A stretch of DNA of 64,000 nt from Pseudomonas sp. Gutcm_11s (GTDB lineage Bacteria > Pseudomonadota > Gammaproteobacteria > Pseudomonadales > Pseudomonadaceae), in contig NZ_JAQSUW010000009.1 of NCBI RefSeq assembly GCF_028649395.1, forward strand, positions 79,989 through 143,988. Reading direction: 5' to 3'. Both the position numbers and the translations under genes were made by a program. Below the pieces are notes generated by a model. It saw only the letters and a list, made by a program, of their open reading frames with translations, was not told where the DNA came from and did no database searches. This document shows, piece after piece, positions 1 through 9,498 of this stretch. Position 1 is the first letter of the stretch; each line of letters starts with the position of its first letter.

Positions 1-1140
1 GCCGGCGGTGACGACTTCACCGGCGGCGTTCAGTGCGGTGCCGGCGTGGAACACCTTGCCGTCGATCTTGGCGGCAGCGTCCAGGCCTTCGATCACGTCG
101 CCCTTGGCGTAGTCGGCCGGGTAGCCGCCGGCGGCGATCACCACACCCACGGTCGGACGCGGGTCCCAGGTGGCTTCGACCTTGTCCAGCGCCTTGGCCA
201 GCGCGGCTTCGACCAGCAGCACCAGGGAGCTTTCCAGACGGACCATGATCGGCTGGGTTTCCGGGTCGCCGAAGCGGCAGTTGAACTCGATGACCTTGGG
301 CTTGCCTGCCTTGTCGATCATCAGCCCGGCGTAGAGGAAGCCGGTGTAGACGTTGCCTTCGGCAGCCATGCCGCGCACGGTCGGGTAGATCACTTCGTCC
401 ATCACGCGCTTGTGCACGTCGGCGGTGACCACCGGAGCCGGCGAGTAGGCGCCCATGCCGCCGGTGTTCGGGCCGGTGTCGGCGTCGCCAACACGCTTGT
501 GGTCCTGGCTGGTGGCCATCGGCAGCACGTTCTCGCCGTCGACCATGACGATGAAGGAAGCTTCTTCGCCGTCGAGGAACTCTTCGATCACCACGCGCGC
601 GCCGGCGTCGCCGAAGGCGTTGCCCGACAGCATGTCGCGCACGGCTTCTTCGGCTTCGGCCAGGGTCATGGCGACGATTACGCCTTTACCGGCGGCCAGG
701 CCGTCGGCCTTGACCACGATCGGTGCGCCTTTCTCACGCAGGTAGGCCAAGGCTGGCTCGACTTCGGTGAAGTTCTGGTAGTCGGCGGTAGGGATGTTGT
801 GGCGCGCCAGGAAGTCCTTGGTGAAGGCCTTGGAGCCTTCCAGCTGGGCGGCAGCGGCGGTGGGGCCGAAGATGTCCAGCTTGCGGGTGCGGAACAGGTC
901 GACCACGCCCTTCACCAGCGGTGCTTCCGGGCCGACGATGGTCAGCTGCACGTTCTTCTCGGCGAAGTCGGCCAGCTGCTCGATGGCCAGTACGTCGATG
1001 GCGACGTTCTCGCACTTGGCTTCGGTGGCGGTGCCGGCGTTGCCCGGGGCGACGAAGACTTTCTCGACGCGCTTGTCCTGCGCCACTTTCCAGGCCAGGG
1101 CGTGTTCACGACCGCCGCTGCCGATGATCAATACGTTCAT
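1..1140 (-). CDS. purD: Phosphoribosylamine--glycine ligase (GARS), 3' end cut by window
   Basis: Makes glycinamide ribonucleotide from phosphoribosylamine, glycine and ATP in the cytosol, the second step of purine synthesis. The reading frame starts with MNVLIIGSGGREHALAW, the classic N-terminal nucleotide-fold loop of PurD, and continues through ATP-grasp signatures such as IVVKADGLAAGKGV, GGMGAYSPAP and VIEFNCRFGDPE. About 380 residues lie in the window; the family is about 430 long, so roughly 50 C-terminal residues lie beyond the left edge. The start at 1140 is the only ATG that fits the family N-terminus. It lies downstream of purH on the same strand, separated by 266 bp that hold a REP-like palindrome, so co-transcription as purHD is likely but the spacer is unusually long for an operon. 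Confidence 0.96.
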   Translation of the reverse strand, partial: MNVLIIGSGGREHALAWKVAQDKRVEKVFVAPGNAGTATEAKCENVAIDVLAIEQLADFAEKNVQLTIVGPEAPLVKGVVDLFRTRKLDIFGPTAAAAQLEGSKAFTKDFLARHNIPTADYQNFTEVEPALAYLREKGAPIVVKADGLAAGKGVIVAMTLAEAEEAVRDMLSGNAFGDAGARVVIEEFLDGEEASFIVMVDGENVLPMATSQDHKRVGDADTGPNTGGMGAYSPAPVVTADVHKRVMDEVIYPTVRGMAAEGNVYTGFLYAGLMIDKAGKPKVIEFNCRFGDPETQPIMVRLESSLVLLVEAALAKALDKVEATWDPRPTVGVVIAAGGYPADYAKGDVIEGLDAAAKIDGKVFHAGTALNAAGEVVTAG

Positions 1141-1156
1141 GTTTCAAGCCTCATGT

Positions 1157-1266
1157 TGATCGTTCCCACGCTCTGCGTGGGAACGGAGCTGTGGACGCTC
1201 GGCGTCCGCGGCATGGGACGCCGAGCGTCCCGGGCTGCATTCCCACGCGGAGCGTGGGAACGATCA
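1157..1266. repeat. REP-like compound palindrome between purH and purD
   Basis: The outer arms (1157-1183 and 1240-1266) are inverted copies differing at one position, and each arm is itself a short hairpin around CCCACGCTCTGCGTGGG. Between them sits a second inverted repeat, GGACGCTCGGCGTCC (1193-1207) and its complement (1216-1230). The GTTCCCACGCTCTGCGTGGGAAC core is a repetitive extragenic palindrome sequence I recognise from many Pseudomonas genomes; such elements are thought to be spread by RAYT transposases. No transposase gene is nearby. Transcribed as part of purHD, it would fold into a stable nested stem. Confidence 0.85.
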
Positions 1267-1406
1267 GTAAAACTTGGCAGGCAGGTCGCAATGAAGCCGG
1301 TAGATGCAAGCCGCCTTGGGTTTCGACAAGCGGAGTTGCCTAGTGGCAATGAGCATTGGCGGAACCTAAGGCAACACAGCAGATGCCGGTTTCAGTGCGG
1401 CCGAAA

Positions 1407-3014
1407 TCAATGCCTAAAATGGCGCATGCCGGTGAACACCATCGCGATGTTAGCCTCGTCGGCTGCAGCGATGACTTCCGCATCGCGCATCGAGCCGCCC
1501 GGCTGGATCACCGCGGTGATGCCGACCTTGGCCGCATTGTCCAGGCCGTCGCGGAACGGGAAGAAGGCGTCGGAGGCCATTACCGAACCGGCAACCTGCA
1601 GGCCGGCGTGCTCGGCCTTGATCGCGGCGATGCGCGCAGAGTTGACGCGGCTCATCTGGCCGGCGCCGACACCGATGGTCTGGCGGCCCTTGGCATAGAC
1701 GATGGCGTTGGATTTGACGAACTTGGCCACTTTCCAGGCGAACACCAGGTCATGGATTTCTTGCTCGGTCGGCGCGCGCTTGGTCACCACTTTCAGCTCT
1801 TCGGCGGTGATCATGCCGATGTCGCGGCTCTGGACCAGCAGGCCACCATTGACGCGCTTGAAGTCCCAGCCGGCGGCACGTTCGGCCGGCCACTCGCCGC
1901 ACTCGAGCAGACGCACGTTGGCTTTGGCGGCGACCACGTCGCGGGCGGCCTGGGAGATTTTCGGGGCGATGATCACTTCGACGAACTGGCGCTCGACGAT
2001 GGCTTTCGCGGTCTCGCCGTCCAGCTCGCGGTTGAAGGCGATGATGCCGCCGAAGGCCGACTCGGTGTCGGTGGCGTAGGCCAGGTCATAGGCCTTGCGG
2101 ATGCCGCCTTCGGCGTCGGTGGCTACGGCCACGCCGCACGGGTTGGCGTGCTTGACGATGACGCAGGCCGGCTTGACGAAGCTCTTCACGCACTCCAGCG
2201 CGGCGTCGGTGTCGGCCACGTTGTTGAACGACAGTTCCTTGCCCTGCAGCTGGATGGCGGTGGCGACGCTGGCCTCGCCCTTCTGTGCTTCCACGTAGAA
2301 CGCCGCGCTCTGGTGCGGGTTCTCGCCGTAGCGCATTTCCTGGGCCTTGATGAACTGGCTATTGAAGGTGCGCGGGAAGGAGCCACGATCTTCGGTCGAC
2401 AGGGTGTCGCGCGCCTGGTCGATGGTGCCCAGGTAGTTGGCGATCATGCCGTCGTAGGCGCTGGTGTGCTCGAAGGCCTTGAGGGCCAGGTCGAAGCGCT
2501 GGGCGTAGGTCAGGCCGCCGGCTTTCAGACCTTCGACGATGCTGGCGTAGTCGCCGGCGTTGACCACGATGGCCACGTCCTTATGGTTCTTCGCGGCGGA
2601 GCGGACCATGGTCGGGCCGCCGATGTCGATGTTCTCGATGGCGTCGGCCAGGTCACAGCCGGGCTTGGCCACGGTGGCGGCGAAGGGGTAGAGGTTGACC
2701 GCGACCAGGTCGATCGGTTTGATGCCGTGCTGCTCCATCACCGCGCCGTCGAGGGCGCGACGGCCGAGGATGCCGCCGTGGATCTTCGGGTGCAGGGTCT
2801 TGACGCGACCGTCCATCATTTCCGGGAAGCCGGTGTAGTCGGCCACTTCCACGGCCGCGACGCCGTTGTCCTTGAGCAGCTTGTAGGTGCCGCCGGTGGA
2901 GAGGATTTCCACGCCCAGGCTGACGAGCTCACGGGCGAACTCGAGGATGCCGGTCTTGTCGGAGACGCTGATCAGGGCGCGGCGAACGGGGAGGCGGGTG
3001 GTCTGGTCGGTCAT
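1407..3014 (-). CDS. purH: Bifunctional AICAR transformylase / IMP cyclohydrolase
   Basis: Catalyses the last two steps of IMP synthesis: formylation of AICAR with 10-formyl-THF, then ring closure. The 535-residue product matches the family length. The N-terminal MGS-like cyclohydrolase domain (about 1-150) has SVSDKTGI and [11 protein letters not shown]; the transformylase domain carries KHANPCG with the catalytic Lys-His pair. I start at [16 protein letters not shown] (3014) because homologues begin there; the frame stays open upstream to 3089 but that stretch would read through the terminator sequence at 3045-3065. purD follows downstream on the same strand and fis lies upstream behind a terminator. 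Confidence 0.97.
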   Translation of the reverse strand: MTDQTTRLPVRRALISVSDKTGILEFARELVSLGVEILSTGGTYKLLKDNGVAAVEVADYTGFPEMMDGRVKTLHPKIHGGILGRRALDGAVMEQHGIKPIDLVAVNLYPFAATVAKPGCDLADAIENIDIGGPTMVRSAAKNHKDVAIVVNAGDYASIVEGLKAGGLTYAQRFDLALKAFEHTSAYDGMIANYLGTIDQARDTLSTEDRGSFPRTFNSQFIKAQEMRYGENPHQSAAFYVEAQKGEASVATAIQLQGKELSFNNVADTDAALECVKSFVKPACVIVKHANPCGVAVATDAEGGIRKAYDLAYATDTESAFGGIIAFNRELDGETAKAIVERQFVEVIIAPKISQAARDVVAAKANVRLLECGEWPAERAAGWDFKRVNGGLLVQSRDIGMITAEELKVVTKRAPTEQEIHDLVFAWKVAKFVKSNAIVYAKGRQTIGVGAGQMSRVNSARIAAIKAEHAGLQVAGSVMASDAFFPFRDGLDNAAKVGITAVIQPGGSMRDAEVIAAADEANIAMVFTGMRHFRH

Positions 3015-3044
3015 TGCAAAGTCCATCGGAGCTGGAGATTCAGT

Positions 3045-3065
3045 AAAAAAGGCGACCCCTTTTTT
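3045..3065 (-). terminator. Intrinsic terminator downstream of fis
   Basis: AAAAAAGG and CCTTTTTT arms (3045-3052, 3058-3065) enclose a 5-base loop. The T-run on either strand makes it potentially bidirectional. It sits between the fis stop and the purH start, so it should end the dusB-fis transcript and imply an own promoter for purH, although no space for a strong one is obvious within the 36 bases before the purH ATG. Confidence 0.75.
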
Positions 3066-3100
3066 GTATTGAGGGCCGCCCTTTTCCATGTGTTCGAGAC

Positions 3101-3436
3101 TTACAGCAGATCGTATTGCTTGAGCTTCTTGCGCAGGGTGCCGCGGTTCAGGCCGAGCAGCTCGGAGGCCTTGGTCTGGTTGCCCTTGACGTAGTTCATC
3201 ACGGTTTCCAGCAGCGGCGCTTCGACCTCGGTCAAGACCAGGTTGTAGACGTCGGTGACGTCGGCCCCTTCGAGATGGGCGAAGTAGTTGTGCAGAGCCT
3301 TCTCCACGCTGTCGCGCAGGGTCTGGCCCTGCTCGAACGGAGTGTTCAGGTGCTGCTTCAGGTTGGCGTTGTCGCTCACGGGTACTGCCCCATCAAAAAC
3401 TGATTGCTCAAAAAAAGGCTCGGTCATCCTCGTCAT
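3101..3436 (-). CDS. fis: DNA-binding protein Fis
   Basis: Small nucleoid-associated activator that bends DNA and stimulates rRNA and other promoters in fast growth. The 111-residue product ends in the invariant helix-turn-helix region [21 protein letters not shown], preceded by the dimerisation helices ([27 protein letters not shown]). The N-terminus (about 20 residues before [11 protein letters not shown]) is slightly longer than in P. aeruginosa. Start chosen at 3436 because its ATG overlaps the dusB TGA (ATGA) and an AGGAGAAGGGG sequence lies upstream; an in-frame ATG at 3427 is the alternative. The dusB-fis order and coupling match the arrangement known from gamma-proteobacteria. Confidence 0.95.
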   Translation of the reverse strand: MTRMTEPFFEQSVFDGAVPVSDNANLKQHLNTPFEQGQTLRDSVEKALHNYFAHLEGADVTDVYNLVLTEVEAPLLETVMNYVKGNQTKASELLGLNRGTLRKKLKQYDLL

Positions 3437-4431
3437 GCGGCCACCCCTTCTCCTTTGTTGTTCTGTTCGGCGAAGAACTGCCGAACGGCGGTGCGCTGTG
3501 CGTCCGTACTTTCCAGACGATTGAACTCGGCGCGGAACTCGCGGGCGCCGGGTAGAGTTGCCAGGTACCAGCCGACATGCTTGCGGGCGATGCGTACGCC
3601 CATCAGGTCGCCATAGAAGGCGTGCAAGGCGGCCAGGTGCTCCAGCAGGATCCGTTCTACTTCGTATAGTGTTGGTGCCGGCAGCTCCGTGCCGGTCGCC
3701 AGGTAATGAGCGATCTCGCGGAAGATCCACGGCCGCCCTTGCGCCGCACGGCCGATCAGCAGGGCGTCGACACCGGTGGCGTCGAGCACGGCCTTGGCCT
3801 TGTGCGGTGAATCGATGTCGCCATTGGCGAACACCGGAATGGAGATCGCCTGCTTGATGGCCGCGATGGTGTCGTACTCGGCTTCGCCGGTGTACAGGTC
3901 GGCGCGGGTGCGGCCGTGCACGGCGAGGGCGGCGATGCCGGCCTGTTCGGCGATCTTGGCCACGGTGATGCCGTTCTTGTTCGCGCGATCCCAGCCGGTG
4001 CGGATCTTCAGGGTCACTGGCACGTCGACGGCCTTGACCACGGCGTCGAGGATCGCCGTCACCAGCTCTTCATCTTTCATCAGCGCGGAGCCGGCGGCCT
4101 TGTTACAGACCTTCTTGGCCGGGCAGCCCATGTTGATGTCGATGATTTGCGCGCCCAGTTCGACATTGCGACGGGCGGCTTCGGCCAGCATCTCGGGGTC
4201 GCCACCGGCGATCTGCACCGAGCGTGGCTCGGGATCACCCTCGTGGATCAGGCGCAGCCGCGACTTGCGGCTGTTCCACAGGCGCACGTCGCTGGTGACC
4301 ATCTCGGAGACGACCATCCCGGCGCCCAGGTGCCGGCACAGCTGCCGGAACGGCTGATCGGTGACGCCCGCCATGGGGGCGAGGATCAGCTGGTTGGGCA
4401 GTGTGTAAGGGCCGATGCGTACCACCGACAT
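3433..4431 (-). CDS. dusB: tRNA-dihydrouridine synthase B
   Basis: FMN- and NADPH-dependent enzyme that reduces uridines in the D-loop of tRNA. The 332-residue product begins MSVVRIGPYTLPNQLILAPMAG and holds the family motifs MAGVTDQPFR, NMGCPAKKV with the catalytic cysteine, VTLKIRTGW, VHGRTR and FANGDI, in the order of a TIM barrel followed by a helical C-terminal domain. Start at 4431 is favoured over 4437 by the AGGGA placed 5 bases before it. The stop overlaps the fis start, so Fis synthesis is probably translationally coupled. Confidence 0.96.
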   Translation of the reverse strand: MSVVRIGPYTLPNQLILAPMAGVTDQPFRQLCRHLGAGMVVSEMVTSDVRLWNSRKSRLRLIHEGDPEPRSVQIAGGDPEMLAEAARRNVELGAQIIDINMGCPAKKVCNKAAGSALMKDEELVTAILDAVVKAVDVPVTLKIRTGWDRANKNGITVAKIAEQAGIAALAVHGRTRADLYTGEAEYDTIAAIKQAISIPVFANGDIDSPHKAKAVLDATGVDALLIGRAAQGRPWIFREIAHYLATGTELPAPTLYEVERILLEHLAALHAFYGDLMGVRIARKHVGWYLATLPGAREFRAEFNRLESTDAQRTAVRQFFAEQNNKGEGVAA

Positions 4432-4614
4432 GGTCATCCCTGTTGTCTCGAGGGTCGTTTCGGGCAATGGCGTAGCCTGCCAAAGTGCGGAACGGCGATC
4501 GGGGGAGTGCGAAAAAGGGAGGGCATGATACCCGCTCTCGGTGACCGGATAAAGGCTGTTTTGAACAAATTATGAGCAGCCATCGGGTTATTGCCGTTGG
4601 CTAGGTGGCGCGCT

Positions 4615-4640
4615 GCAAGTGCCGGAAATCCGGCACTTGC
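4615..4640. terminator. Strong hairpin after the DUF3426 gene
   Basis: GCAAGTGCCGG (4615-4625) and CCGGCACTTGC (4630-4640) form a perfect 11-bp stem with an AAAT loop, starting 3 bases past the stop codon of the upstream gene. There is no U-run, so it may be a processing or Rho-assisted end rather than a classical terminator. Confidence 0.5.
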
Positions 4641-4643
4641 AGG

Positions 4644-5999
4644 CTATTCCGGGGAGTAGAAGCTGAGGCTGTAGTTGACCGCCCGGTCGCCCGGATCCTT
4701 GATCTCCAGGGAGATGTGGATCGGCGTCTGCGGTGGCATTTCGGCCTGGCCGGCCAGCTCGCCACTGAGGTATTCGCTGGGGCGGAAACGGCTGCTGGCG
4801 ATCAGCTGGCCGTTGAGGTCGGCGAAGCGCAGTTCCAGCAGCGGGAAGGGCTGGGCGAACTGGGCGCGGTTGTAGAGGATGGCGTCGACCATCAGCGCAT
4901 CCATGTATTGCGGATGGCTGCGCACCACCAGGTTGGTGCTGCGTACCTGGGCGATGTCGACCTTGGACGGCAGGGTGCAGCCGATTTCCGGGCAGAGGGT
5001 CTCGAACCAGGGGCGGTACTGGTCCTGGCGCGCCAGTTCCTCGAAGTGGTAGGCCACGTACTGGGTGGCCAGTGCGCCGGCGGCGATCAGGTTCAGCAGG
5101 CCCCAGCCGATCCAGCGGCCCCAGGGTTTCTTCGGCTGTTGCCAGTCCAGTTGCAGCGGGTCGTCATTGAGGTCGAGCAGGCCGTTGTCGCGCAGGGCCG
5201 GCTCGCTGCGCGCGGGCTTGGCGGTGGCTGGCGCCGGTGCCGGCTCGGCGGCGATGCGGTAGTCGCCATCGCCGATTTCCTCGGCATCGTCCTCGTCATG
5301 GGCATCCAGGTCGCCGAGGGACGGCTCGTCGCGCTCGCGCGGCGCTTCCGCGACAGGCTTGGCGATGGGCGCCGGCACTGTCTCTTCGGGCTTGGTCGCT
5401 GCGAGCTGGGGCTCGGGCTGCGGCTCGACGACAGGGCGGGCGATGACGGCAGGGGCCGGCTTGCGCGGCGGCTCTTCCTTGATCAGCGATTCGGCCCAGC
5501 TCTCGTCGTGGCGGTTGTCTTCGTCATCGTCGTGCGGCAGGTGCTCGGCGGGCTTGGCGCCGCTGTCCATGGCGAGGAACTCGCGGGACAGCTGCATCTC
5601 CTGCTCTTCCAGCTTGGCCAGCTCCTCGTCCAGGTCGAGGCTGTCGAGGTCGAGGTCGTCGTGAATCCACAGGGTGTCGACGGACTTCTTGTCCGGCGTT
5701 GCGGCGGGGCGCGGCGCGGCAGTTGGCTGCGCCTGAGCGGTCGGCGCTGGTGCCGTGGGCTGCACAGGGGCGACAGGCTTGGCTGTCGCCGGAGCTGCCG
5801 GCTTGGCGGGGATAGGTGCAGGCGTTGGCGCGGCAGGCTTGCTGGCGCGGTTCTGATCCACCAGCAGCTGTTGGGCGGCGTTGAACACGCGCATGCAGGC
5901 GCCGCAGCGGACCGCGCCATGGGCTGCGCCCAGCTGCGCACGACTGATGCGGAAGCTGGTACGGCAGTGGGGGCATTGGGTGACGAAGCTGTCGGTCAT
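4644..5999 (-). CDS. Zinc-ribbon, DUF3426 membrane protein
   Basis: Function unknown; conserved in Pseudomonas between dusB/fis and prmA. The 451-residue protein starts with an MJ0042-type zinc ribbon (CPHC at about 9-12 and CGAC at about 32-35). A long acidic, Ala/Pro/Lys-rich and probably disordered middle (about 50-290) follows, then one transmembrane helix (WIGWGLLNLIAAGALATQYV, about 292-311) and a DUF3426 domain with two cysteines (LCPEIGCTLP). Predicted topology is a cytosolic zinc ribbon on a flexible tether and a periplasmic C-terminal domain. It is co-directional with prmA, 64 bp downstream of it. I infer a structural or sensing role only from this architecture. Confidence 0.85.
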   Translation of the reverse strand: MTDSFVTQCPHCRTSFRISRAQLGAAHGAVRCGACMRVFNAAQQLLVDQNRASKPAAPTPAPIPAKPAAPATAKPVAPVQPTAPAPTAQAQPTAAPRPAATPDKKSVDTLWIHDDLDLDSLDLDEELAKLEEQEMQLSREFLAMDSGAKPAEHLPHDDDEDNRHDESWAESLIKEEPPRKPAPAVIARPVVEPQPEPQLAATKPEETVPAPIAKPVAEAPRERDEPSLGDLDAHDEDDAEEIGDGDYRIAAEPAPAPATAKPARSEPALRDNGLLDLNDDPLQLDWQQPKKPWGRWIGWGLLNLIAAGALATQYVAYHFEELARQDQYRPWFETLCPEIGCTLPSKVDIAQVRSTNLVVRSHPQYMDALMVDAILYNRAQFAQPFPLLELRFADLNGQLIASSRFRPSEYLSGELAGQAEMPPQTPIHISLEIKDPGDRAVNYSLSFYSPE

Positions 6000-6063
6000 G
6001 CGGCGGTCCGTGCGAAGCAGGGCGCTAGTTTACCCAAGCTGGGGCCTGGGAATACAAGCGCTG

Positions 6064-6942
6064 CTAGCGCTTTACCCCGCTGATGCGTACCCAGCCGTCC
6101 TTGATCGCGGTCGGGTCGAGGTCGAAGGCGCCTTCATAGGCGGCGCGGACTTCCTCTGCCTGCTCGGCGAGGATGCCGGACAGCGCCAGGCGGCCACCGG
6201 CCTGGACCAGCGCGGTGATCTGCGGCGCCAGCGATACCAGCGGGCCGGCCAGGATGTTGGCCACCACTACCTCTGCCGGCTGTTGCGGCATGTCGGCGGG
6301 CAGGTAGACCGGGAAGCGCGCCGGATCGATGCCGTTGCGCCCGGCATTGTCGCGCGAGGCTTCCAGGGCCTGCGGGTCGATATCGGTGCCGATGGCCCGC
6401 GGTGCGCCGAGCAGCAGGGCGGCGATGGCCAGGATGCCCGAGCCGCAGCCGAAGTCGATCACGTTGCAGCCTGCCAGCTCCTGGCCGTCCAGCCATTCCA
6501 GGCACAGCGCGGTGGTCGGGTGGGTGCCGGTACCGAAGGCCAGGCCCGGGTCGAGCAGCAGGTTGACCGCCTCCGGCTCCGGCGCGGCGTGCCAGCTCGG
6601 CACGATCCACAGGCGGCGGCCGAAACGCATGGGCTGGAAGTTGTCCATCCAGCTGCGTTCCCAGTCCTGGTCGGCGATGTGCTCGATCTCGTGGGTCGGC
6701 AGATCGCCACCGGTGAGCAGCTGCAGGTGTGCCACCAGGTTGGCCGGGTCGGTGTCGGCCTCGAACAGGGCCAGCAGGTGGGTGTTGGACCACAGCGGGG
6801 TGGTGCCCAGGTCCGGCTCGAAGATCGGCTGATCCTCGGCATCCATGAAGGTTACCGACACGGCGCCGACGCCGAGCAGGGCGTCCTCGTAGGTCTCCGC
6901 CTGTTCCGGGGTGATGGCGAGACGGACTTGTAACCAGGGCAT
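6064..6942 (-). CDS. prmA: Ribosomal protein L11 methyltransferase
   Basis: Trimethylates lysines and the N-terminus of ribosomal protein L11 using S-adenosylmethionine. The 292-residue length is typical. The N-terminal substrate domain begins [11 protein letters not shown]; the catalytic Rossmann domain contains [14 protein letters not shown], the SAM-binding [15 protein letters not shown] and the NILAGPL motif that replaces NPPY in this family. GAGG precedes the ATG at a proper distance. It lies downstream of accC across a terminator, so it probably has its own promoter. Confidence 0.97.
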   Translation of the reverse strand: MPWLQVRLAITPEQAETYEDALLGVGAVSVTFMDAEDQPIFEPDLGTTPLWSNTHLLALFEADTDPANLVAHLQLLTGGDLPTHEIEHIADQDWERSWMDNFQPMRFGRRLWIVPSWHAAPEPEAVNLLLDPGLAFGTGTHPTTALCLEWLDGQELAGCNVIDFGCGSGILAIAALLLGAPRAIGTDIDPQALEASRDNAGRNGIDPARFPVYLPADMPQQPAEVVVANILAGPLVSLAPQITALVQAGGRLALSGILAEQAEEVRAAYEGAFDLDPTAIKDGWVRISGVKR

Positions 6943-7037
6943 GGCGAACCTCGTGTGCGGTGCAGCAGGATGGTGCGATTTGGGCGCGCAGCTTACTTGA
7001 GGGGGCGACGCCCCGCCAGTTCAGGCGCCGAAACGAC

Positions 7038-7061
7038 AAAGGCCGCCCGAAGGCGGCCTTT
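7038..7061 (-). terminator. Intrinsic terminator of accBC
   Basis: AAAGGCCGCC (7038-7047) pairs with GGCGGCCTTT (7052-7061) over a CGAA loop; on the minus strand the stem is followed by TGTCGTTT. It lies 16 bases past the accC stop. Confidence 0.85.
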
Positions 7062-7076
7062 GTTTGGCTGGACGGC

Positions 7077-8432
7077 TCAGTGCTTGTCCATGCCCAGCTT
7101 CTTCTCGAGGTAGTGGATGTTCACTCCACCCTTGAGGAAGCCCTTGTCGCGGGTGAGGTCGCGGTGCAGCGGGATGTTGGTCTTGATCCCGTCGACCACG
7201 ATCTCTTCCAGGGCGTTGCGCATGCGCGCCATGGCTTCGTCGCGGGTACGACCGTAGCTGATCAGCTTGCCGATCAGCGAGTCGTAGTTCGGCGGAACCG
7301 AGTAGCCGCTGTACAGGTGCGAGTCGACGCGGATGCCGTTGCCGCCCGGGGCATGGAAGTGCTTCACCTTGCCGGGGCAGGGCATGAAGTTGTCCGGGTC
7401 TTCGGCGTTGATCCGGCACTCTAGGGAGTGGCCGAGGATCTTCACGTCTTCCTGCTTGATCGACAGCTTGTTGCCCGCGGCGATGCTGAGCATCTCCTTG
7501 ACGATGTCGACGCCGGTGACCATTTCGGTGACCGGGTGCTCGACCTGTACGCGGGTGTTCATCTCGATGAAGTAGAAGCGACCGTCTTCATAGAGGAACT
7601 CGAAGGTGCCGGCGCCGCGGTAACCGATCTCGACGCAGGCATCGACGCAGCGTTGCAGGACTTCGGCGCGGGCCTTCTCGTCGAGCAGCGGGGCAGGGGC
7701 TTCTTCCAGAACCTTCTGGTGACGACGCTGCAGCGAGCAGTCGCGGTCGTACAGATGGATGGCGTTGCCCTGGCCGTCGGACAGCACCTGGACTTCAACG
7801 TGGCGCGGGTTGCCGAGGAATTTTTCCAGATAGACCATCGGGTTGCCGAACGCAGCACCGGCTTCGGTGCGGGTCAGCTTGGCCGACTTGATCAGGTCTT
7901 CTTCCTTGTGCACCACGCGCATGCCGCGACCACCGCCGCCGCCAGCGGCCTTGATGATCACCGGGTAGCCGACTTCGCGGGCGATGCGCAGGGCTTCATC
8001 CTCGTCTTCCGGCAGCGGGCCGGCGGAACCGGGAACCACCGGTACGCCGGACTTGATCATGGCGTCCTTGGCGGAAACCTTGTCGCCCATCAGGCGGATC
8101 ACGTCGGCGGTCGGGCCGATGAAGGCGAAGCCGGATTTCTCCACCTGCTCGGCGAAGTCGGCGTTTTCGGCGAGGAAGCCGTAGCCCGGGTGAATCGCAG
8201 TGGCGCCGGTGACTTCGGCGGCGCTGATGATCGCCGGGATGCTCAGGTAGGACTGCGCGCCCGGCGCCGGGCCGATGCACACGGTCTCGTCGGCCAGCCC
8301 CAGGTGCATCAGGTCGCGGTCGGCGGTGGAGTAGACCGCTACCGTCTTGATGCCCATTTCCTTGCAGGCGCGCAGGATGCGCAGGGCGATTTCGCCACGG
8401 TTGGCGATCAGGACTTTTTCCAGCTTCTGCAT
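7077..8432 (-). CDS. accC: Acetyl-CoA carboxylase, biotin carboxylase subunit
   Basis: ATP-dependent carboxylation of the biotin on AccB, the first half-reaction of malonyl-CoA synthesis. The 451-residue product begins [19 protein letters not shown] and has the biotin carboxylase N-domain, the ATP-grasp domain with the glycine-rich [15 protein letters not shown], the catalytic [14 protein letters not shown] and the C-domain. The start at 8432 has GGGGAG 8 bases upstream; a longer open frame to 8483 would overlap the accB stop and is not needed. The gene follows accB by 16 bp, the usual accBC operon. Confidence 0.98.
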   Translation of the reverse strand: MQKLEKVLIANRGEIALRILRACKEMGIKTVAVYSTADRDLMHLGLADETVCIGPAPGAQSYLSIPAIISAAEVTGATAIHPGYGFLAENADFAEQVEKSGFAFIGPTADVIRLMGDKVSAKDAMIKSGVPVVPGSAGPLPEDEDEALRIAREVGYPVIIKAAGGGGGRGMRVVHKEEDLIKSAKLTRTEAGAAFGNPMVYLEKFLGNPRHVEVQVLSDGQGNAIHLYDRDCSLQRRHQKVLEEAPAPLLDEKARAEVLQRCVDACVEIGYRGAGTFEFLYEDGRFYFIEMNTRVQVEHPVTEMVTGVDIVKEMLSIAAGNKLSIKQEDVKILGHSLECRINAEDPDNFMPCPGKVKHFHAPGGNGIRVDSHLYSGYSVPPNYDSLIGKLISYGRTRDEAMARMRNALEEIVVDGIKTNIPLHRDLTRDKGFLKGGVNIHYLEKKLGMDKH

Positions 8433-8448
8433 TACGGGCTCCCCGTCA

Positions 8449-8907
8449 TCAGACGATGGTGAACAGGGGCTGGTCGTACTCAACCGGCTGGCCGTTTTCG
8501 ACGAGGATCGATTCGATCACGCCGCTGGCCTCGGCCTCGATGTGGTTCATCATCTTCATGGCTTCGACGATGCACAGGATGTCGCCTTTCTTCACGGTCT
8601 GCCCGACTTCGGCGAAGTTCGCGGAGGTTGGCGAGGCGGCGCGGTAGAAGGTGCCGACCATCGGCGAGCGAACCACGTGGCCGTTCAGCTTGGCGGCGGC
8701 CGGGGCACCGGCTTCGGCCGGAGCGGCGGCTGCGACAGGTGCTGCGGCCGGAGCCGGCGCTGCTGCGTATACCGGTTGCGGGGCGTAGGCCGGCTGCTTG
8801 CTGTGGCGGCTGATGCGCACGGACTCTTCGCCCTCGCGGATCTCCAGCTCGTCGATACCGGACTCTTCCAGCAGCTCGATCAGTTTTTTGACTTTACGGA
8901 TATCCAT
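8449..8907 (-). CDS. accB: Biotin carboxyl carrier protein of acetyl-CoA carboxylase
   Basis: Carries the carboxylated biotin between AccC and AccAD. The 152-residue protein has an N-terminal helical part ([20 protein letters not shown]), an Ala/Pro-rich flexible linker (about 40-75) and a C-terminal biotinyl domain with the biotinylation motif EAMKMMN; the modified lysine is about residue 118. First gene of accBC and directly downstream of aroQ (25 bp), the common aroQ-accB-accC order of gamma-proteobacteria. Confidence 0.97.
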   Translation of the reverse strand: MDIRKVKKLIELLEESGIDELEIREGEESVRISRHSKQPAYAPQPVYAAAPAPAAAPVAAAAPAEAGAPAAAKLNGHVVRSPMVGTFYRAASPTSANFAEVGQTVKKGDILCIVEAMKMMNHIEAEASGVIESILVENGQPVEYDQPLFTIV

Positions 8908-8932
8908 AGTTTTGCAACTCCCAAGGGTGAGG

Positions 8933-9376
8933 TCAGGGGCGTTCTAATTGTTCCAGGGCGGCCTCCAGGGCCAGTCGGTAGCCGCTGGCGCCAAGGCCGC
9001 AGATCACTCCCACCGCTACGTCGGAGAAGTAGGAGTGATGGCGGAAAGGTTCGCGTTTGTGCACGTTGGACAGGTGCACTTCGATGAATGGGATGCTCAC
9101 CGCCAGCAATGCGTCACGTAATGCGACGCTGGTGTGAGTAAAAGCCGCCGGATTGATCAGGATGAAGTCGACTCCTTCACCTTTCGCCGCATGAATCCGG
9201 TCGATCAGCTCGTACTCGGCGTTGCTCTGCAGATACATCAGGTGATGGCCGGCGGCACGGGCGTGCTGCTCCAGGTCCTGGTTGATCTCGGCCAGGGTCG
9301 TGGCGCCGTATTTGTCGGGCTCGCGGGTGCCCAGCAGATTGAGGTTGGGGCCGTGCAGCACCAGGAGAGTGGCCAT
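8933..9376 (-). CDS. aroQ: 3-Dehydroquinate dehydratase, type II
   Basis: Dehydrates 3-dehydroquinate to 3-dehydroshikimate in the shikimate pathway. The 147-residue product matches the dodecameric type II enzyme: [20 protein letters not shown] with the catalytic Tyr (about 23), the [13 protein letters not shown] segment and the active-site [16 protein letters not shown] with its histidine. AAGGA lies before the ATG. It is upstream of accB on the same strand and likely in the same transcript. Confidence 0.97.
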   Translation of the reverse strand: MATLLVLHGPNLNLLGTREPDKYGATTLAEINQDLEQHARAAGHHLMYLQSNAEYELIDRIHAAKGEGVDFILINPAAFTHTSVALRDALLAVSIPFIEVHLSNVHKREPFRHHSYFSDVAVGVICGLGASGYRLALEAALEQLERP

Positions 9377-9498
9377 GGGCGCTTCCTTGTTGTTCTGACC
9401 TTGGAATGGCCGGGACTATGCCGAAAGCGCTGCGGGCTGTCCAGTTGCCGGGAGTAGCCGGCAAGATGGACGAAATTTACGGCAGAAATATGACGAGG

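Noticed and set aside
46-1698. Long open frame on the plus strand across purD and the purH end
   Set aside because: Antisense to clear purD and purH coding sequence; the His/Gly/Val/Asp-rich product is the usual mirror of GC-rich codon use.
1356-3194. Long plus-strand open frame over purH
   Set aside because: Mirror frame of purH with no recognisable domain; purH on the minus strand is unmistakable.
4615-4640. Hairpin considered as a REP element
   Set aside because: Its sequence differs from the GTTCCCACGC-type palindrome and it lies at a gene end; kept as a terminator-like stem.
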